A stretch of 64,000 nt of DNA from Collinsella aerofaciens (GCF_005844325.1 NZ_SPFY01000011.1:1-64000), one strand, 5' to 3'. Counted from the stretch's first letter, positions 24,704 through 36,124 are shown. Numbers and translations: made by a program. Notes: a model not told the origin generated them from the sequence alone.

Positions 24704-25480
24704 CTATTCGCTCAGGGGGCGCAAGGATGCTTCTTCGAAGTGGAAGACGCACAAGCCGCTCTCGGTCTCAATGCATGCGCGGCCGCAATCGTCGACCGTT
24801 CTAAATATGCCTCGTGCCAGCTCGTCTCCAGCGGGGGAGCGGGCGATAACGTGCTTCCCGATCCAATTGAGGTGAGCGATATATTCGTCGTGGACGGGCG
24901 CGAGCGGACCGGCGTTTTCTTCCATGGCGTTGAGGCGCTCTGCCCAGGTATCTACAGCGTCTATAACTGCGTGATAGACCTCATCGAGGAGCATGTCGAC
25001 GGCGGGAACGCTCTCGTTGAGGTCCGAGAGGCCAATTGCCGCCAGGCCGCCATCGGGCACCTCTTGGGGCGTGTAGTTTACGTTGACACCAATGCCGCAG
25101 ACGGCGAAAGGTTTGCCTTCGTTATCGCGTGCGGCCTCGACCAGAATGCCGCCGAGCTTGCGTCCTCGCGCGACCAGGTCGTTGGGCCATTTGAGGGCTA
25201 TTTCGCTTGCAAGGCCTTGCTTTTCGAGTGCTTCGAGCACCGCTAGGCCGCTGACGGCGGCAAGACCAGAGTACTTTGCGGGATTAACGCATGGACGCAG
25301 GACAATCGAAAGCAATAGGTTGCCGGCGGTTGAATCCCACTTGTGGCCGCGCCGGCCGCGTCCTGCCGTTTGCGCGCGGGCGGCAAGTCCTGTGCCGTGC
25401 GGCGCACCCTGTTTTCCTGCCTCGAGCAGGTCATCGTTGGTCGATCCGGTTACGTCGACAATCGTTAATTGGGCATCCAT
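24704..25480 (-). CDS. birA: Biotin--[acetyl-CoA-carboxylase] ligase
   Basis: A 258-aa enzyme that activates biotin with ATP and attaches it to the AccB lysine. GRGRRGHKWDS (biotinyl-AMP loop) and KWPNDLV are the family signatures. It lacks the N-terminal DNA-binding domain of E. coli BirA, so it should not act as a repressor itself. The start at 25480 is favoured by aaggagg upstream; an in-frame start 27 codons earlier would run into the fabH control region. It is divergent from the fab/acc operon, which carries its substrate accB. Confidence 0.92.
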   Translation of the reverse strand: MDAQLTIVDVTGSTNDDLLEAGKQGAPHGTGLAARAQTAGRGRRGHKWDSTAGNLLLSIVLRPCVNPAKYSGLAAVSGLAVLEALEKQGLASEIALKWPNDLVARGRKLGGILVEAARDNEGKPFAVCGIGVNVNYTPQEVPDGGLAAIGLSDLNESVPAVDMLLDEVYHAVIDAVDTWAERLNAMEENAGPLAPVHDEYIAHLNWIGKHVIARSPAGDELARGIFRTVDDCGRACIETESGLCVFHFEEASLRPLSE

Positions 25481-25575
25481 AGCGGCTGCTACCTCCTTAT
25501 TGAATAAGTGAATGACGCAATGGTGTCGAGAGATAGACACAATGTGAAGCCTTTGTCGCATTTGGACAATTTAAT

Positions 25576-25637
25576 GTTAACACGTCAACAAAGACTGAAA
25601 TGCGTTATCCTCTCTTGGTCGATGTAAACACGTCAAC
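25576..25637 (+). promoter_or_regulatory. fab operon promoter with two operator repeats
   Basis: gttaacacgtcaac (25576-25589) and gtaaacacgtcaac (25624-25637) are 14-bp imperfect palindromes 48 bp apart. A -10 box tatcct (25606-25611) lies between them, so the first overlaps the -35 region and the second the early transcript. This layout fits a dedicated repressor of fatty-acid synthesis. No regulator gene is next to the operon and the adjacent BirA has no helix-turn-helix. Confidence 0.6.
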
Positions 25638-25656
25638 AACTCAAAGGAGGTTAGTG

Positions 25657-26616
25657 ATGGGTTTCACGATTCTTGGAACAGGCTCGGCGCTTCCTGAACG
25701 CAGTGTTTCCAATGACGAGCTGTCTGAGTTCCTCGATACCTCGGATGAGTGGATTTTTACCCGCACGGGTATCAAGAGCCGCCACGTCTGCACCACCGAG
25801 TCACTTGACGACCTTGCCGTAGCGGCGAGTGAGCGGGCACTCCAGGTGTCCGGAATCGACGCGAGCCAGCTGGATCTGATCGTCTGCTCGACGACGACGG
25901 GTGACCACCTTGTTCCCGCTGAGGCGTGTGCCGTTGCTGAGCGACTAGGCGCGACGTGCCCTGCCTTCGATGTCTCGGCGGCTTGTGCCGGCTTCGTATT
26001 TGCGCTCGATGTCGCCGAGGGCTATATCGCCCGCGGTCGCGCCGAGCGCGTGCTTGTCGTTGCTGCCGAGCAGATGACGCGCGCGCTCGACTGGACCGAC
26101 CGTGCCACCTGCGTGCTCTTTGGCGATGGGGCAGGCGCCGCAGTGATTGAGGCTGGGGGAGACAGTCCCCTTGCCGTTGAGCTTTCGACGGCGCCCGACG
26201 TCGAGACGTTGCGCGTTCCCGGTCTGGTCGGTACCTCGCCGTTTAAGGCTTCCGCAGATAGCGCGAGCGTGCTGTCCATGAATGGCCGCCGCGTGTTCAA
26301 GTTCGGCGTCAACGCCATCTGCGACACGGTCCATAAGCTTGCGATCGATGCGGGCATTTTGGTCGAAGACATCGATCATTTTGTATTCCATCAGGCTAAC
26401 GAACGAATCCTGAGCCAGGCGGTCAAGCGCCTGGGCGTGCCGGACGAGCGCGTGGTTCGCACGTTGCGCGAGACCGGCAACATTTCGAGCGCATGCATTC
26501 CGCTTGCCCTCGACCGGCTGGCAAACGCCGGTGCACTTCACACAGGCGACACCATCGCCTTGGTTGGATTTGGCGCCGGTCTGGATATAGGTGGCTATCT
26601 GCTTCGTTGGAAGTAG
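25657..26616 (+). CDS. fabH: Beta-ketoacyl-ACP synthase III
   Basis: A 319-aa condensing enzyme that starts fatty-acid synthesis from acyl-CoA and malonyl-ACP. The catalytic triad is visible: Cys110 in VSAACAGF, His245 in FHQANERI and Asn275 in ETGNISSA. ATG 25657 follows caaaggaggttagtg. An in-frame upstream start would read through the operators and is rejected. First gene of a ten-gene operon running to accDA. Confidence 0.95.
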   Translation: MGFTILGTGSALPERSVSNDELSEFLDTSDEWIFTRTGIKSRHVCTTESLDDLAVAASERALQVSGIDASQLDLIVCSTTTGDHLVPAEACAVAERLGATCPAFDVSAACAGFVFALDVAEGYIARGRAERVLVVAAEQMTRALDWTDRATCVLFGDGAGAAVIEAGGDSPLAVELSTAPDVETLRVPGLVGTSPFKASADSASVLSMNGRRVFKFGVNAICDTVHKLAIDAGILVEDIDHFVFHQANERILSQAVKRLGVPDERVVRTLRETGNISSACIPLALDRLANAGALHTGDTIALVGFGAGLDIGGYLLRWK

Positions 26617-26667
26617 TCGCACATAGGAAATAAAAACGCCCTAGGGCACAACCAAAGGAGAACTACC

Positions 26668-26904
26668 ATGGCAGATCAGAAGACCTTCGAGCGCGTTTGC
26701 GACGTTATCCGCGAGACCGCCGGTCTTGACGATGTCGAGATGAAGCCCGAGTCCACGCTCGAGGAGATTGGTCTCGACAGCCTGGGCACCGTCGAGATCC
26801 TCGTTGCCGTCGAGGACGAGTTTGGCATCCAGCTCGATACCGAGGAGAACCCCAAGACGGTCGGCGAGTTCGCCGATACGGTCGAGGCGGCATTGGAGAA
26901 GTAG
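26668..26904 (+). CDS. acpP: Acyl carrier protein
   Basis: A 78-aa acidic carrier. Ser38 in the DSLG motif (EEIGLDSLGTVEIL) takes 4'-phosphopantetheine and carries the growing acyl chain. A typical four-helix ACP. ATG 26668 follows aaaggagaactacc. Confidence 0.95.
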   Translation: MADQKTFERVCDVIRETAGLDDVEMKPESTLEEIGLDSLGTVEILVAVEDEFGIQLDTEENPKTVGEFADTVEAALEK

Positions 26905-26906
26905 AG

Positions 26907-27851
26907 ATGCTCAAGACTCCTCTCTGCGATCTGCTCGGCATCGAAAAGCCCGTGTTCCAGGGCGGTATGGCCTGGATTGCCGATGCCTCGCTGGCGTCCG
27001 CAGTGTCCGAGGCGGGTGGCTTAGGCATCATCGCGGCCATGAACGCCGACGCCAACTGGCTTCGCGACCAGATTCATGAGCTGCGCGCCAAGACGGATAA
27101 GCCCTTTGGCGTCAACGTCATGCTCATGAGCCCGTTTGCCGACGAGGTCGCGCAGGTCGTGATTGACGAGCGAGTGCCGGTCGTCGTGACGGGCGCCGGC
27201 AATCCCGCCAAGTACATGAAGGCGTGGAACGAGGCGGGCATCAAGGTCATCCCGGTCGTTGCCTCGGTGGCGCTGGCGCGCCTCGTGGCACGTCGTGGAG
27301 CCACGGCGGTTGTTGCCGAGGGTACCGAATCGGGCGGCCATATTGGCGAGACCTCGACGATGGCACTGGTGCCGCAGGTCGTCGATGCGGTTGACATTCC
27401 CGTCGTGGCCGCCGGCGGTATTGCCGACGGCCGCGGCGTGGCGGCCGCCTTTATGCTGGGCGCCGAAGGCGTGCAAGTGGGTACGCGCTTTCTGGTCGCA
27501 GACGAGTGCACCGTCTCGGAGCAGTACAAAGAGATGGTCCTGAAGGCCAACGACACTTCAACGCGTGCGACCGGTCGCTCGACGGGACATCCAGTGCGCG
27601 CCCTCAAGAGCCCCTTCACCAACGCCTATGCCAAGAGCGAGGGTTTCGGCGCGAGTGCCGAGGAGCTCGGTGCTATGGGAACCGGTGCGCTGCGTAAGGC
27701 CGCCAAGGACGGCAACTACGAAGAGGGTTCGTTTTTGTGTGGACAGATTGCCGGCATGGTCAACGAGCGCCAGAGCGCACGCGAAATCGTTGACGACCTG
27801 GTCGCCGGCGCCGAGCACGTCCTGAAGGGTGCGTGCGCATGGGTGGCGTAG
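26907..27851 (+). CDS. fabK: Enoyl-ACP reductase II (FMN-dependent)
   Basis: A 314-aa flavoenzyme catalysing the last reduction of each elongation cycle. VFQGGMAWIADASLASAVSEAGGLGI, the ESGGHIGE active-site stretch and VVAAGGIADGRG are typical of the FabK/nitronate monooxygenase family; operon context makes FabK the clear choice. No fabI-like gene is in the operon. FabK enzymes are generally insensitive to triclosan. Its start is 2 nt after the acpP stop. Confidence 0.93.
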   Translation: MLKTPLCDLLGIEKPVFQGGMAWIADASLASAVSEAGGLGIIAAMNADANWLRDQIHELRAKTDKPFGVNVMLMSPFADEVAQVVIDERVPVVVTGAGNPAKYMKAWNEAGIKVIPVVASVALARLVARRGATAVVAEGTESGGHIGETSTMALVPQVVDAVDIPVVAAGGIADGRGVAAAFMLGAEGVQVGTRFLVADECTVSEQYKEMVLKANDTSTRATGRSTGHPVRALKSPFTNAYAKSEGFGASAEELGAMGTGALRKAAKDGNYEEGSFLCGQIAGMVNERQSAREIVDDLVAGAEHVLKGACAWVA

Positions 27852-28780
27852 CGTTTTTGTTTGCCGGCCAGGGTGCCCAGCACCCCGCGATGGGCGTCGA
27901 CTTGATCGAGACATCGCCGGCGGCCGCCGAGGTGTTCGCCATTGCCGATGAGGTGCGCCCGGGGACGAGCGAGCAGTGCCGGAGCGCCTCCAAGGAGGAG
28001 CTCTCGCAGACCGAGAACACGCAGCCTTGCGTGTTCGTGCACGACTTGGCTGTCGCCGTCGCCCTGCGCGAGCGCGGCGTGGTGCCTGCCGCCTGTGCGG
28101 GATTCTCGCTGGGCGAGGTCGCTGCACTCACCTTTGCGGGGGCATTCGATACGCGAGCGGGTTTTGAGCTCGTGTGTGAGCGCGCGGCATTGATGGCCAC
28201 GGCGGCCGAGCGTCACCCCGGCGGCATGCGCGCCGTCATCAAACTTGATGCTGCGCAAGTCGAGAACCTAGCTGCGCAGGCCGGCGAGGACTGCTGGCCG
28301 GTCAACTACAACAGTCCCCAGCAGACGGTTGTGGCCGGAGCGCCCGATGCGCTGCAGACCCTCGACGTCCTAGTAAAAGAGGCTGGCGGCCGCGCCATGA
28401 AGGTCGCGGTGTCGGGTGCATTTCATAGCCCCTATATGGCCGAGGCGACCTGTGGCCTTGCAGCATATATTGAGGCCGGTCACGCGCCGTCCCCGTTGCT
28501 CATTCCTGTTTTGGCAAATATGACAGCGGCGCCCTATCCGGCGGACCCCCAGACGGCATCGGATGTCTTGGCCAATCAGGTGAGCCATGCCGTGCGCTGG
28601 GTCGATACGCTGCATGCTCTGCAGGATCAAGGCATCGACACATTTATTGAGGTCGGCCCCGGCAAAACGCTGTCCGGCCTGATCAAGCGTACGTTGAGCG
28701 ACGTTCGTGTGTATTCGTGCGAGACGGCCGAGCAGGTCGCAGCTATTGCCGACGAGCTCGCATGGTCCACAGGGCTGTAA
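27839..28780 (+). CDS. fabD: Malonyl-CoA:ACP transacylase
   Basis: A 313-aa enzyme moving malonyl from CoA to ACP. FLFAGQGAQHPAMG opens the protein; the nucleophile Ser90 is in GFSLGE (GHSLG in E. coli) and His196 is in GAFHSPYM. ATG 27839 overlaps fabK by 13 nt and follows tgaagggt; a GTG two codons earlier is possible. Confidence 0.93.
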   Translation: MGGVAFLFAGQGAQHPAMGVDLIETSPAAAEVFAIADEVRPGTSEQCRSASKEELSQTENTQPCVFVHDLAVAVALRERGVVPAACAGFSLGEVAALTFAGAFDTRAGFELVCERAALMATAAERHPGGMRAVIKLDAAQVENLAAQAGEDCWPVNYNSPQQTVVAGAPDALQTLDVLVKEAGGRAMKVAVSGAFHSPYMAEATCGLAAYIEAGHAPSPLLIPVLANMTAAPYPADPQTASDVLANQVSHAVRWVDTLHALQDQGIDTFIEVGPGKTLSGLIKRTLSDVRVYSCETAEQVAAIADELAWSTGL

Positions 28781-28795
28781 CCCGAAAGGAATGAC

Positions 28796-29569
28796 ATGGG
28801 CAACTTGAACAACGGCGCGCTCGAGCGCAACGACTCACGTCGCGTGGCACTGGTCACGGGCGGCTCGCGGGGTATCGGCCGCGCCTGCGCTATCGGTCTG
28901 GCGGAGGATGGCTACGATATCGCCGTCGTCTATGCCGGCAGCGTCGATGCGGCGCGCGAGACGTGCGACGCCTGCGAGGCGGCTGGCGCCACGGCGCGCT
29001 CATATCAATGCGACGTGGCCGACCCCGCTGCCGTCAACGCGTGCGTGGAAGCGGTCCTCAACGACTTTGGCTCCATTTGGGCGCTCGTCAACAACGCTGG
29101 CATCACCCGCGATGGCCTGCTCATGCGCATGGGCGATGACGCCTTCGATCGCGTGCTCGATGTCAATCTTAAAGGAACGTTTAACACGACGCGCGCGCTC
29201 ACCAAGACCTTTATGCGCCAGCGCGGCGGCTGCGTCGTCAACATGAGCTCGGTCGTGGGCCTGATGGGCAATGCTGGGCAAGCCAACTACGCTGCCTCCA
29301 AGGCGGGCGTGATCGGCCTGACCAAGGCGGTGGCGCGCGAGCTTGCGCCCCGCGGCGTACGAGTGAACGCGGTTGCCCCCGGGTTTGTCGAGACGGATAT
29401 GACGGCAAAGCTCTCGGAGAAGGTGCGTACGGTAACCGAGGAGCAGATTCCCCTTAAGCGTATGGCGCGTCCCGAGGAGGTGGCCGGCGTGGTGCGCTTT
29501 TTGGCGAGCGATGCGGCTGCCTACATTACGGGTGAGGTCGTGCGCGTCGACGGCGGAATGGCGATGTAG
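28796..29569 (+). CDS. fabG: 3-oxoacyl-ACP reductase
   Basis: A 257-aa NADPH-dependent short-chain dehydrogenase. The cofactor loop TGGSRGIG, the NNAG motif and the catalytic Ser152, Tyr165 and Lys169 (SSVVGL, YAASK) are all present, ending in GEVVRVDGGMAM. ATG 28796 follows cgaaaggaatgac. Confidence 0.95.
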   Translation: MGNLNNGALERNDSRRVALVTGGSRGIGRACAIGLAEDGYDIAVVYAGSVDAARETCDACEAAGATARSYQCDVADPAAVNACVEAVLNDFGSIWALVNNAGITRDGLLMRMGDDAFDRVLDVNLKGTFNTTRALTKTFMRQRGGCVVNMSSVVGLMGNAGQANYAASKAGVIGLTKAVARELAPRGVRVNAVAPGFVETDMTAKLSEKVRTVTEEQIPLKRMARPEEVAGVVRFLASDAAAYITGEVVRVDGGMAM

Positions 29570-29608
29570 AAACCAGGGCCGAAGAACGGCTTGGATGAGG
29601 AGACCATG

Positions 29609-30856
29609 ATGGAACAGAGAGTTGCAATCACCGGTATCGGTGCCGTGTCGCCGCTCGGCAACACCGCGCTTGCCACCTGGGCGGCAATGTGTGCTGGCAC
29701 GTGCGGCATCGGCCCGATCACGCACTTCGATACCGATGCGTTTGCCGTCAAGGTGGCAGCCGAGGTCAAGGGCTTTGACAGCAACGAGTACTTTGGCAAG
29801 CGTGACGCCAAGCATCTCGACCCCTGCGTTCAGTTTGCGATGGCGGCTTCGGACGAAGCCATGCACGATGCGGGCTTTGATGTCGAAGGCGCCATCGATC
29901 GCGAGCGCCTGGGCGTCTACGTGGGCTCGGGCGTGGGCGGCATGACGACGCTCGTCGACAACGTCCATACGATTGCCGAACGTGGGCCCCGCCGCGCATC
30001 GCCCTATATGATCGCGATGATGATCCCCAACATGGCATCGGGCAATATCGCAATCCGCCACAAGGCAAAGGGCCCGACCCTGCCCGTGGTGACCGCGTGC
30101 GCAACCTCGGCCCATGCGGTGGGCGAGGCGTTCCGCGCCATCAAGCACGGCTATGCCGACGCGATCCTCGCGGGCGGCGCCGAGGCTGCAATTATCCCCG
30201 ATGCCGTTGCGGGCTTTACGTCCTGCCGCGCATTGACCACCAACCCCGATCCCGCGACGGCCTGCCGTCCGTTCGATGCAGACCGCGACGGCTTTGTGAT
30301 GGGCGAGGGCGCCTGCGTGCTGGTACTCGAGAGCATGGAACATGCGCAGGCGCGCGGTGCGCACATTTATGCCGAGGTCGTGGGCTACGGCAACACCGAT
30401 GATGCCTATCACATCACGAGTCCTGATCCCGAGGCTGCCGGCATTGCCCGCGCGATATCGCTGGCGGTGACCGAGGGCGACGTCAAGCCTTCCGAGGGTC
30501 TCTACATCAATGCCCACGGCACATCGACCAAGCTCAACGATTCGTCCGAGACGACGGGCATTAAGCGTGCGCTCGGCGAGGACGCGGCGCGCGCCGCGCA
30601 CGTCTCGTCGACTAAGTCGATGACCGGCCACATGATCGGTGCCACGGGCGCCATCGAGGTCATGGCCTGCGCCATGGCGCTCGAGCAGGGCGTGGTGCCG
30701 CCGACCATTAACTACCACACGCCCGATCCCGCCTGCGATCTTGACTACACGCCCAATCGCGCGGTTCGCGCTGACCTTACCTGGGCGCTTTCGACCAACC
30801 TGGGCTTTGGCGGACACAACGCCGCCATCGCGCTGCGTAGATATACGAGGAGCTAG
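29609..30856 (+). CDS. fabF: Beta-ketoacyl-ACP synthase II
   Basis: A 415-aa elongation condensing enzyme. The Cys-His-His triad is Cys164 (VTACATSA), His303 (NAHGTSTK) and His341 (SMTGHMIGATG), at nearly E. coli numbering. The start is one of two adjacent ATG codons at 29606 and 29609; the second has better spacing from gaggaga. Only one elongating synthase is in the operon, so FabF probably carries all chain lengths here. Confidence 0.94.
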   Translation: MEQRVAITGIGAVSPLGNTALATWAAMCAGTCGIGPITHFDTDAFAVKVAAEVKGFDSNEYFGKRDAKHLDPCVQFAMAASDEAMHDAGFDVEGAIDRERLGVYVGSGVGGMTTLVDNVHTIAERGPRRASPYMIAMMIPNMASGNIAIRHKAKGPTLPVVTACATSAHAVGEAFRAIKHGYADAILAGGAEAAIIPDAVAGFTSCRALTTNPDPATACRPFDADRDGFVMGEGACVLVLESMEHAQARGAHIYAEVVGYGNTDDAYHITSPDPEAAGIARAISLAVTEGDVKPSEGLYINAHGTSTKLNDSSETTGIKRALGEDAARAAHVSSTKSMTGHMIGATGAIEVMACAMALEQGVVPPTINYHTPDPACDLDYTPNRAVRADLTWALSTNLGFGGHNAAIALRRYTRS

Positions 30857-30859
30857 AGC

Positions 30860-31333
30860 ATGGATTCCAAAAGACTTGCCGAGATAGCCGATGTTATGGA
30901 GGACCGCGGCCTCACGCGCGTACGCGTTGAGGAGCCCGATGGCACCGCGGTCGAACTCGAGCGCGCGAGCGCCGCACAGCCGGTTGCCGTGCCCATGCCC
31001 ATGCCGAGCGCTATGGCCGCTCCAGTTGCAGCTCCCACAGTCGCGCCTGCCGCACCGGAGCCCGCCGCGCAGACACCTGCCGCCGCACCGGAGCCCAAGG
31101 GCACCGAGGTGACCGCTCCCATGGTCGGCGTTTTCTATGCTGCCCCGGCGCCGGGCGACGAGCCGTTTGTGCACGTGGGCTCTAAGGTCAAGGCCGGCGA
31201 GACGCTCTGCATCATCGAGGCCATGAAGGTTCTCAACGAGGTAACGGCAGAGGCAGACGGCGAGGTGCTCGAGATCTGCGTGGCCGACGGCGACCTCGTG
31301 GAGTTTGGCAGTTGCCTTATGAGGATCGGATAG
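30860..31333 (+). CDS. accB: Biotin carboxyl carrier protein of acetyl-CoA carboxylase
   Basis: A 157-aa carrier. An N-terminal domain (LAEIADVMEDRGLTRVRVEE) is joined by an Ala/Pro-rich linker to the biotinyl domain, with biotin lysine Lys123 in IEAMKVLNEV. Substrate of the BirA encoded at the head of the region. Confidence 0.94.
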   Translation: MDSKRLAEIADVMEDRGLTRVRVEEPDGTAVELERASAAQPVAVPMPMPSAMAAPVAAPTVAPAAPEPAAQTPAAAPEPKGTEVTAPMVGVFYAAPAPGDEPFVHVGSKVKAGETLCIIEAMKVLNEVTAEADGEVLEICVADGDLVEFGSCLMRIG

Positions 31334-31342
31334 GTGATATCC

Positions 31343-31765
31343 ATGAACAAAGAAGAGCTTAAGGAACTGTTGCCGCATCGCGAACCGATGCTTTTGCTCG
31401 ACGAGGCCGAGCTGGTGGGCGACGAGGCCCACGGCAAGATCACGATTACGGGCGACGAGTACTTTTTGCAGGGGCATTTTCCGGGAAACCCGGTGGTCCC
31501 CGGCGTGATTCAGTGCGAGATGCTCGCCCAAAACTGTTGCGTGCTGCTGATGGGCGATGAGGAAGCGCGCGGCGCGACGCCGTTCTACACGAGTCTGGAC
31601 AAGGTGCGCTTTAAGCGTCCGGTGCGCCCGGGCGACACGGTTGATCTGGTGTGCACCATCACGCGTGCGCGCGGGCCGTTCCGCTTTGCGACGGGTACTG
31701 CGAGCGTCAACGGTGAGGTTTGCTGCCGCGCCGATATGTCTTTTGCACTCATGCACGAAAGTTAA
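31343..31765 (+). CDS. fabZ: 3-hydroxyacyl-ACP dehydratase
   Basis: A 140-aa hot-dog-fold dehydratase making trans-2-enoyl-ACP. LLPHREPMLLLDE and the active-site helix HFPGNPVVPGVIQCEMLAQ are diagnostic. ATG 31343 is chosen over GTG 31334, since aggtgat lies before the ATG. Sits between accB and accC. Confidence 0.93.
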   Translation: MNKEELKELLPHREPMLLLDEAELVGDEAHGKITITGDEYFLQGHFPGNPVVPGVIQCEMLAQNCCVLLMGDEEARGATPFYTSLDKVRFKRPVRPGDTVDLVCTITRARGPFRFATGTASVNGEVCCRADMSFALMHES

Positions 31766-31775
31766 GGAAGGCTTC

Positions 31776-33105
<1,330 letters not shown>

Positions 33106-33119
<14 letters not shown>

Positions 33120-34830
33120 AAAAGCGAAGACGGTCAACGTCCTCGAGGGACCGATGACCGAGTCGTGCGCCGAGTTTCCCGCGCGCCACGTGTTTATCAA
33201 GTGCCCGGAGTGCCGCCGCGTGATCGATGAGGCGCGCCTGCACGACAACCTCGAGGTCTGCCCTCGTTGCGGCAAACACTTTCGCGTGAGCGGGCGCGAC
33301 CGCATGCGCATGACGATTGACGAGGGCACGTTTGAGGAATGGGATGCCAGTCTGGCGCCGGAGGACTTCCTCTCGTTTCCCGGCTATGCCGACAAGCTCA
33401 AGAGCGTGAGCGAGCGTTCGGGCGAGCACGATGCCGTTGTGTGCGGCAGGGGCAAAATCTGCGGTTGCGATACCGCGCTCTTCTTTATGGACGCCAACTT
33501 TATGATGGGCTCGATGGGTTCCGTGGTGGGCGAGAAGATCTGTCGCACATTTGAGCGAGCGACCGAGCTTGGATTGCCAGTTGTCGGCTTTACCGTTTCG
33601 GGCGGTGCGCGCATGCAAGAGGGCGTGACATCGCTTATGCAGATGGCCAAGATTTCTGCGGCGGTTAGGCGCCACAGCGAGGCGGGCGGCCTGTATATCA
33701 CGGTGCTCACCGACCCCACGACCGGAGGCGTAACCGCGAGCTTTGCCATGGAGGGCGATATTATCCTGGCCGAGCCCGATGCCCTGACGGCATTTGCCGG
33801 CCCGCGCGTGATCGAGCAGAACATGCACAAGCGCCTGCCCAAGGGATTCCAGCGCTCCGAGTTTTTGCTGGAGCACGGCTTTTGCGATGCCGTTGTTCCG
33901 CGTGGCGAGATTGCGCTCACGGTAGGCGAGCTGCTGGCGCTGCACGAAGGGCACGCGCCCGGCCTGGGGGCACCGCATGAGATCGTGCATACGGGTCGCC
34001 GCGGCAAAAAGCTGGGACACTTGTTCAAGCGCTCGGCCGCACCAAAAACCGCGCTCGAGATTGTCAAGCAGACCCGCTCGGCAGATCGCGCCACGGCAGG
34101 CGAGATGATCTCGCTGGGCCTGGATGGATTTGTGGAGCTGCACGGCGACCGCTACTTTGGCGACGACGCTGCTGTGGTGGCTGGCATTGGCTGGAAAGAC
34201 GGACGCCCCGTAACGGTCATCGCCATCGAGCGCGGCACCACGACCAAAGAGCGCATGCGTCGCAACTTTGGTATGGCACATCCCGAGGGCTACCGCAAAG
34301 CGCGTCGCCTGATGCGCCAGGCCGAAAAGTTTGGTCGACCGGTTCTGTGCCTGGTCGATACTTCGGGCGCGTTTTGCGGCATCGGTGCCGAGGAACGCGG
34401 TCAGGGCGAGGCCATCGCCCAGAATCTCATGGAGATGAGCGGCCTTAAGACGCCGATTGTCTCGGTGGTGACAGGCGAGGGCGGCTCTGGTGGCGCGCTG
34501 GCGCTGTCCGTGGCCGACCGCATCCTGATGCTCTCGAGCTCGGCCTATTCGGTCGTGAGCCCCGAGGCCTGTGCGTCGATCCTGTGGAAGGATACCGAGC
34601 GTGCGGATGAGGCCGCCGAGGCGCTTAAGCTCACGGCCCCCGATCTGCTGGCGCTCGGCATCATCGACGGCATTGTTGACGATAAGGGCCTGTCGCATGA
34701 GGAGATCGCCGGTGCCGTCATGTCCTCGGCATTTGATGCCTTCGATACGCTTGGGCAGCTCGACGACGCGACCCTCACAAACCTCCGCTACGAAAAGTAC
34801 CGCGCAATCGGTCGATACCGCACGATGTGA
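33106..34830 (+). CDS. accDA: Fused acetyl-CoA carboxylase carboxyltransferase (AccD-AccA)
   Basis: A 574-aa fusion of both carboxyltransferase subunits, which transfer the carboxyl from biotin to acetyl-CoA. The beta (AccD) half has a four-Cys zinc ribbon (Cys33, 36, 52, 55), then VSGGARMQEG. After about residue 290 the alpha (AccA) half begins (ALEIVKQTRSADR at about 315), with VVTGEGGSGGALAL near the end. E. coli makes these as separate AccD and AccA chains; here one reading frame covers both and the N-terminal helical part of AccA is shortened. Last gene of the fab/acc operon. Confidence 0.94.
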
Positions 34831-34846
34831 CAAAGGGACAGCCCGC

Positions 34847-36086
34847 ATGTCATATTGGGAAAGGCGTTCCATGCTACAAGTTTCTAACACCTCGTTTACA
34901 ACGTCGGTTTCATCAAACGCCATGGCCGTGGTGGACTATCTGTCCAAAAGCATGATGTCGGCGCTGCCGTTTATTGTCTGCGCGGCGTTGTTCCGCACCG
35001 TCGCTGTCATTATGGGCGAAGGCATGCTGGGCCTGTGGTCTGCCGATTCCGATATCTATCGCCTGTTCTACAGTTGGCTCTATAACGCCGGCTACTACTT
35101 TTTGCCCATTTATCTTGGTTGGGCGGCCGCCCGCCAGCTCGGTTGCTCGGAGCAGCTGGGCATGATGCTGGGCGGCGTATTGATTGCACCCGATTTACTC
35201 AAGCTTGTCGATGCCGCATCGACGACGGGGGGCATCGATGACTTCCGTGTATGGTCTGCTTCCTGCGCCGGTCAACGATTACACGACGACTGTTATTCCG
35301 GTTCTCATCTCGGTGCCCGTGCTATGGCGAGTGGAGTGTTTCTTTAAGCGCGTTATCCCTAAGGCCGTGGCGTTTTCGTTTGTTCCGTTTGCGACCTTGC
35401 TTGTCATGGTTCCGGTTTCGCTGTGCATTACGGCGCCGGCGGGCAGCTATCTGGGCATGCTGTTGGGCCAGCTTATGTTTATGCTTGGCAATTCCGGTGG
35501 CATTGTGTCGCTGCTCACGCTCATGGGGCTTGCCGCAGGCTGGGAGTTCCTAAAGATCGCGGGCGTCAGCAACGTCGTCCTATCGCTCGCCTATGCGCAG
35601 TTTATGAGTGTGGGAACGGATTCGTGCATCCTGATCGCCGCGACGATGGCAACGTTCGCCGTTTGGGGCATGCCCTTTGGCGCGTCGCTTCGCGTTGCGG
35701 ATAAGGACGAGAAGGCGCTCATGCTGGGCTATTCGATCTCGGGTGTGCTTGGTGGCGTAAGCGAGCCGGCGCTGTACGGTTGCGGCTTTAAATATGGCAG
35801 GTGCCTGACGTGCATGGCCATTGGCGGCGCCGTCGGAGGCCTTGTTGCGGCCGTGGGCCACGTTACGGCCTATACCATCGGCATGACGAATGTCCTCATG
35901 GTCATTGGCTTTGCCACGGGCGGCATCTCGAACCTGCTGTGGTGCTGCGCTGCCGGTGGTGTAGCATTCGCGATGTCTGCGGCGCTGAGCTACTGCTTTG
36001 GTGTGGTGCCGACGAAGGGGCAGACGACGGGGGACGGAGCCGATTCGTCCGAAACAGTGGCGAGCGCTGCTGAGGTAAGCGCATAA
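34847..36086 (+). pseudogene. PTS EIIC permease with frameshift at a G6 tract
   Basis: A sugar phosphotransferase membrane subunit in two overlapping frames. The first frame (from ATG 34847 or 34871, giving AVVDYLSKSMMSALPFIV) runs to DAASTTGG and then reads nonsense to a stop at 35347. The second continues the family sequence from SMTSVYGLLPAPVNDYTTT to a stop at 36086. Removing one G from the six-G tract at 35227-35232 restores a single protein of about 412 aa. This is either a sequencing or assembly error, a dead gene, or a phase-variable tract. No IIA or IIB partner is adjacent; substrate unknown. Confidence 0.8.
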
Positions 36087-36124
36087 ACCTGTGCGACAAA
36101 AGGACGATTCCTTTGTCACATTCC

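Noticed and set aside
31557..31775. N-terminal extension of accC
   Set aside because: The frame stays open upstream within fabZ, but the added residues are unlike AccC; ATG 31776 has a ribosome site and the standard FDKVLIANRG start.
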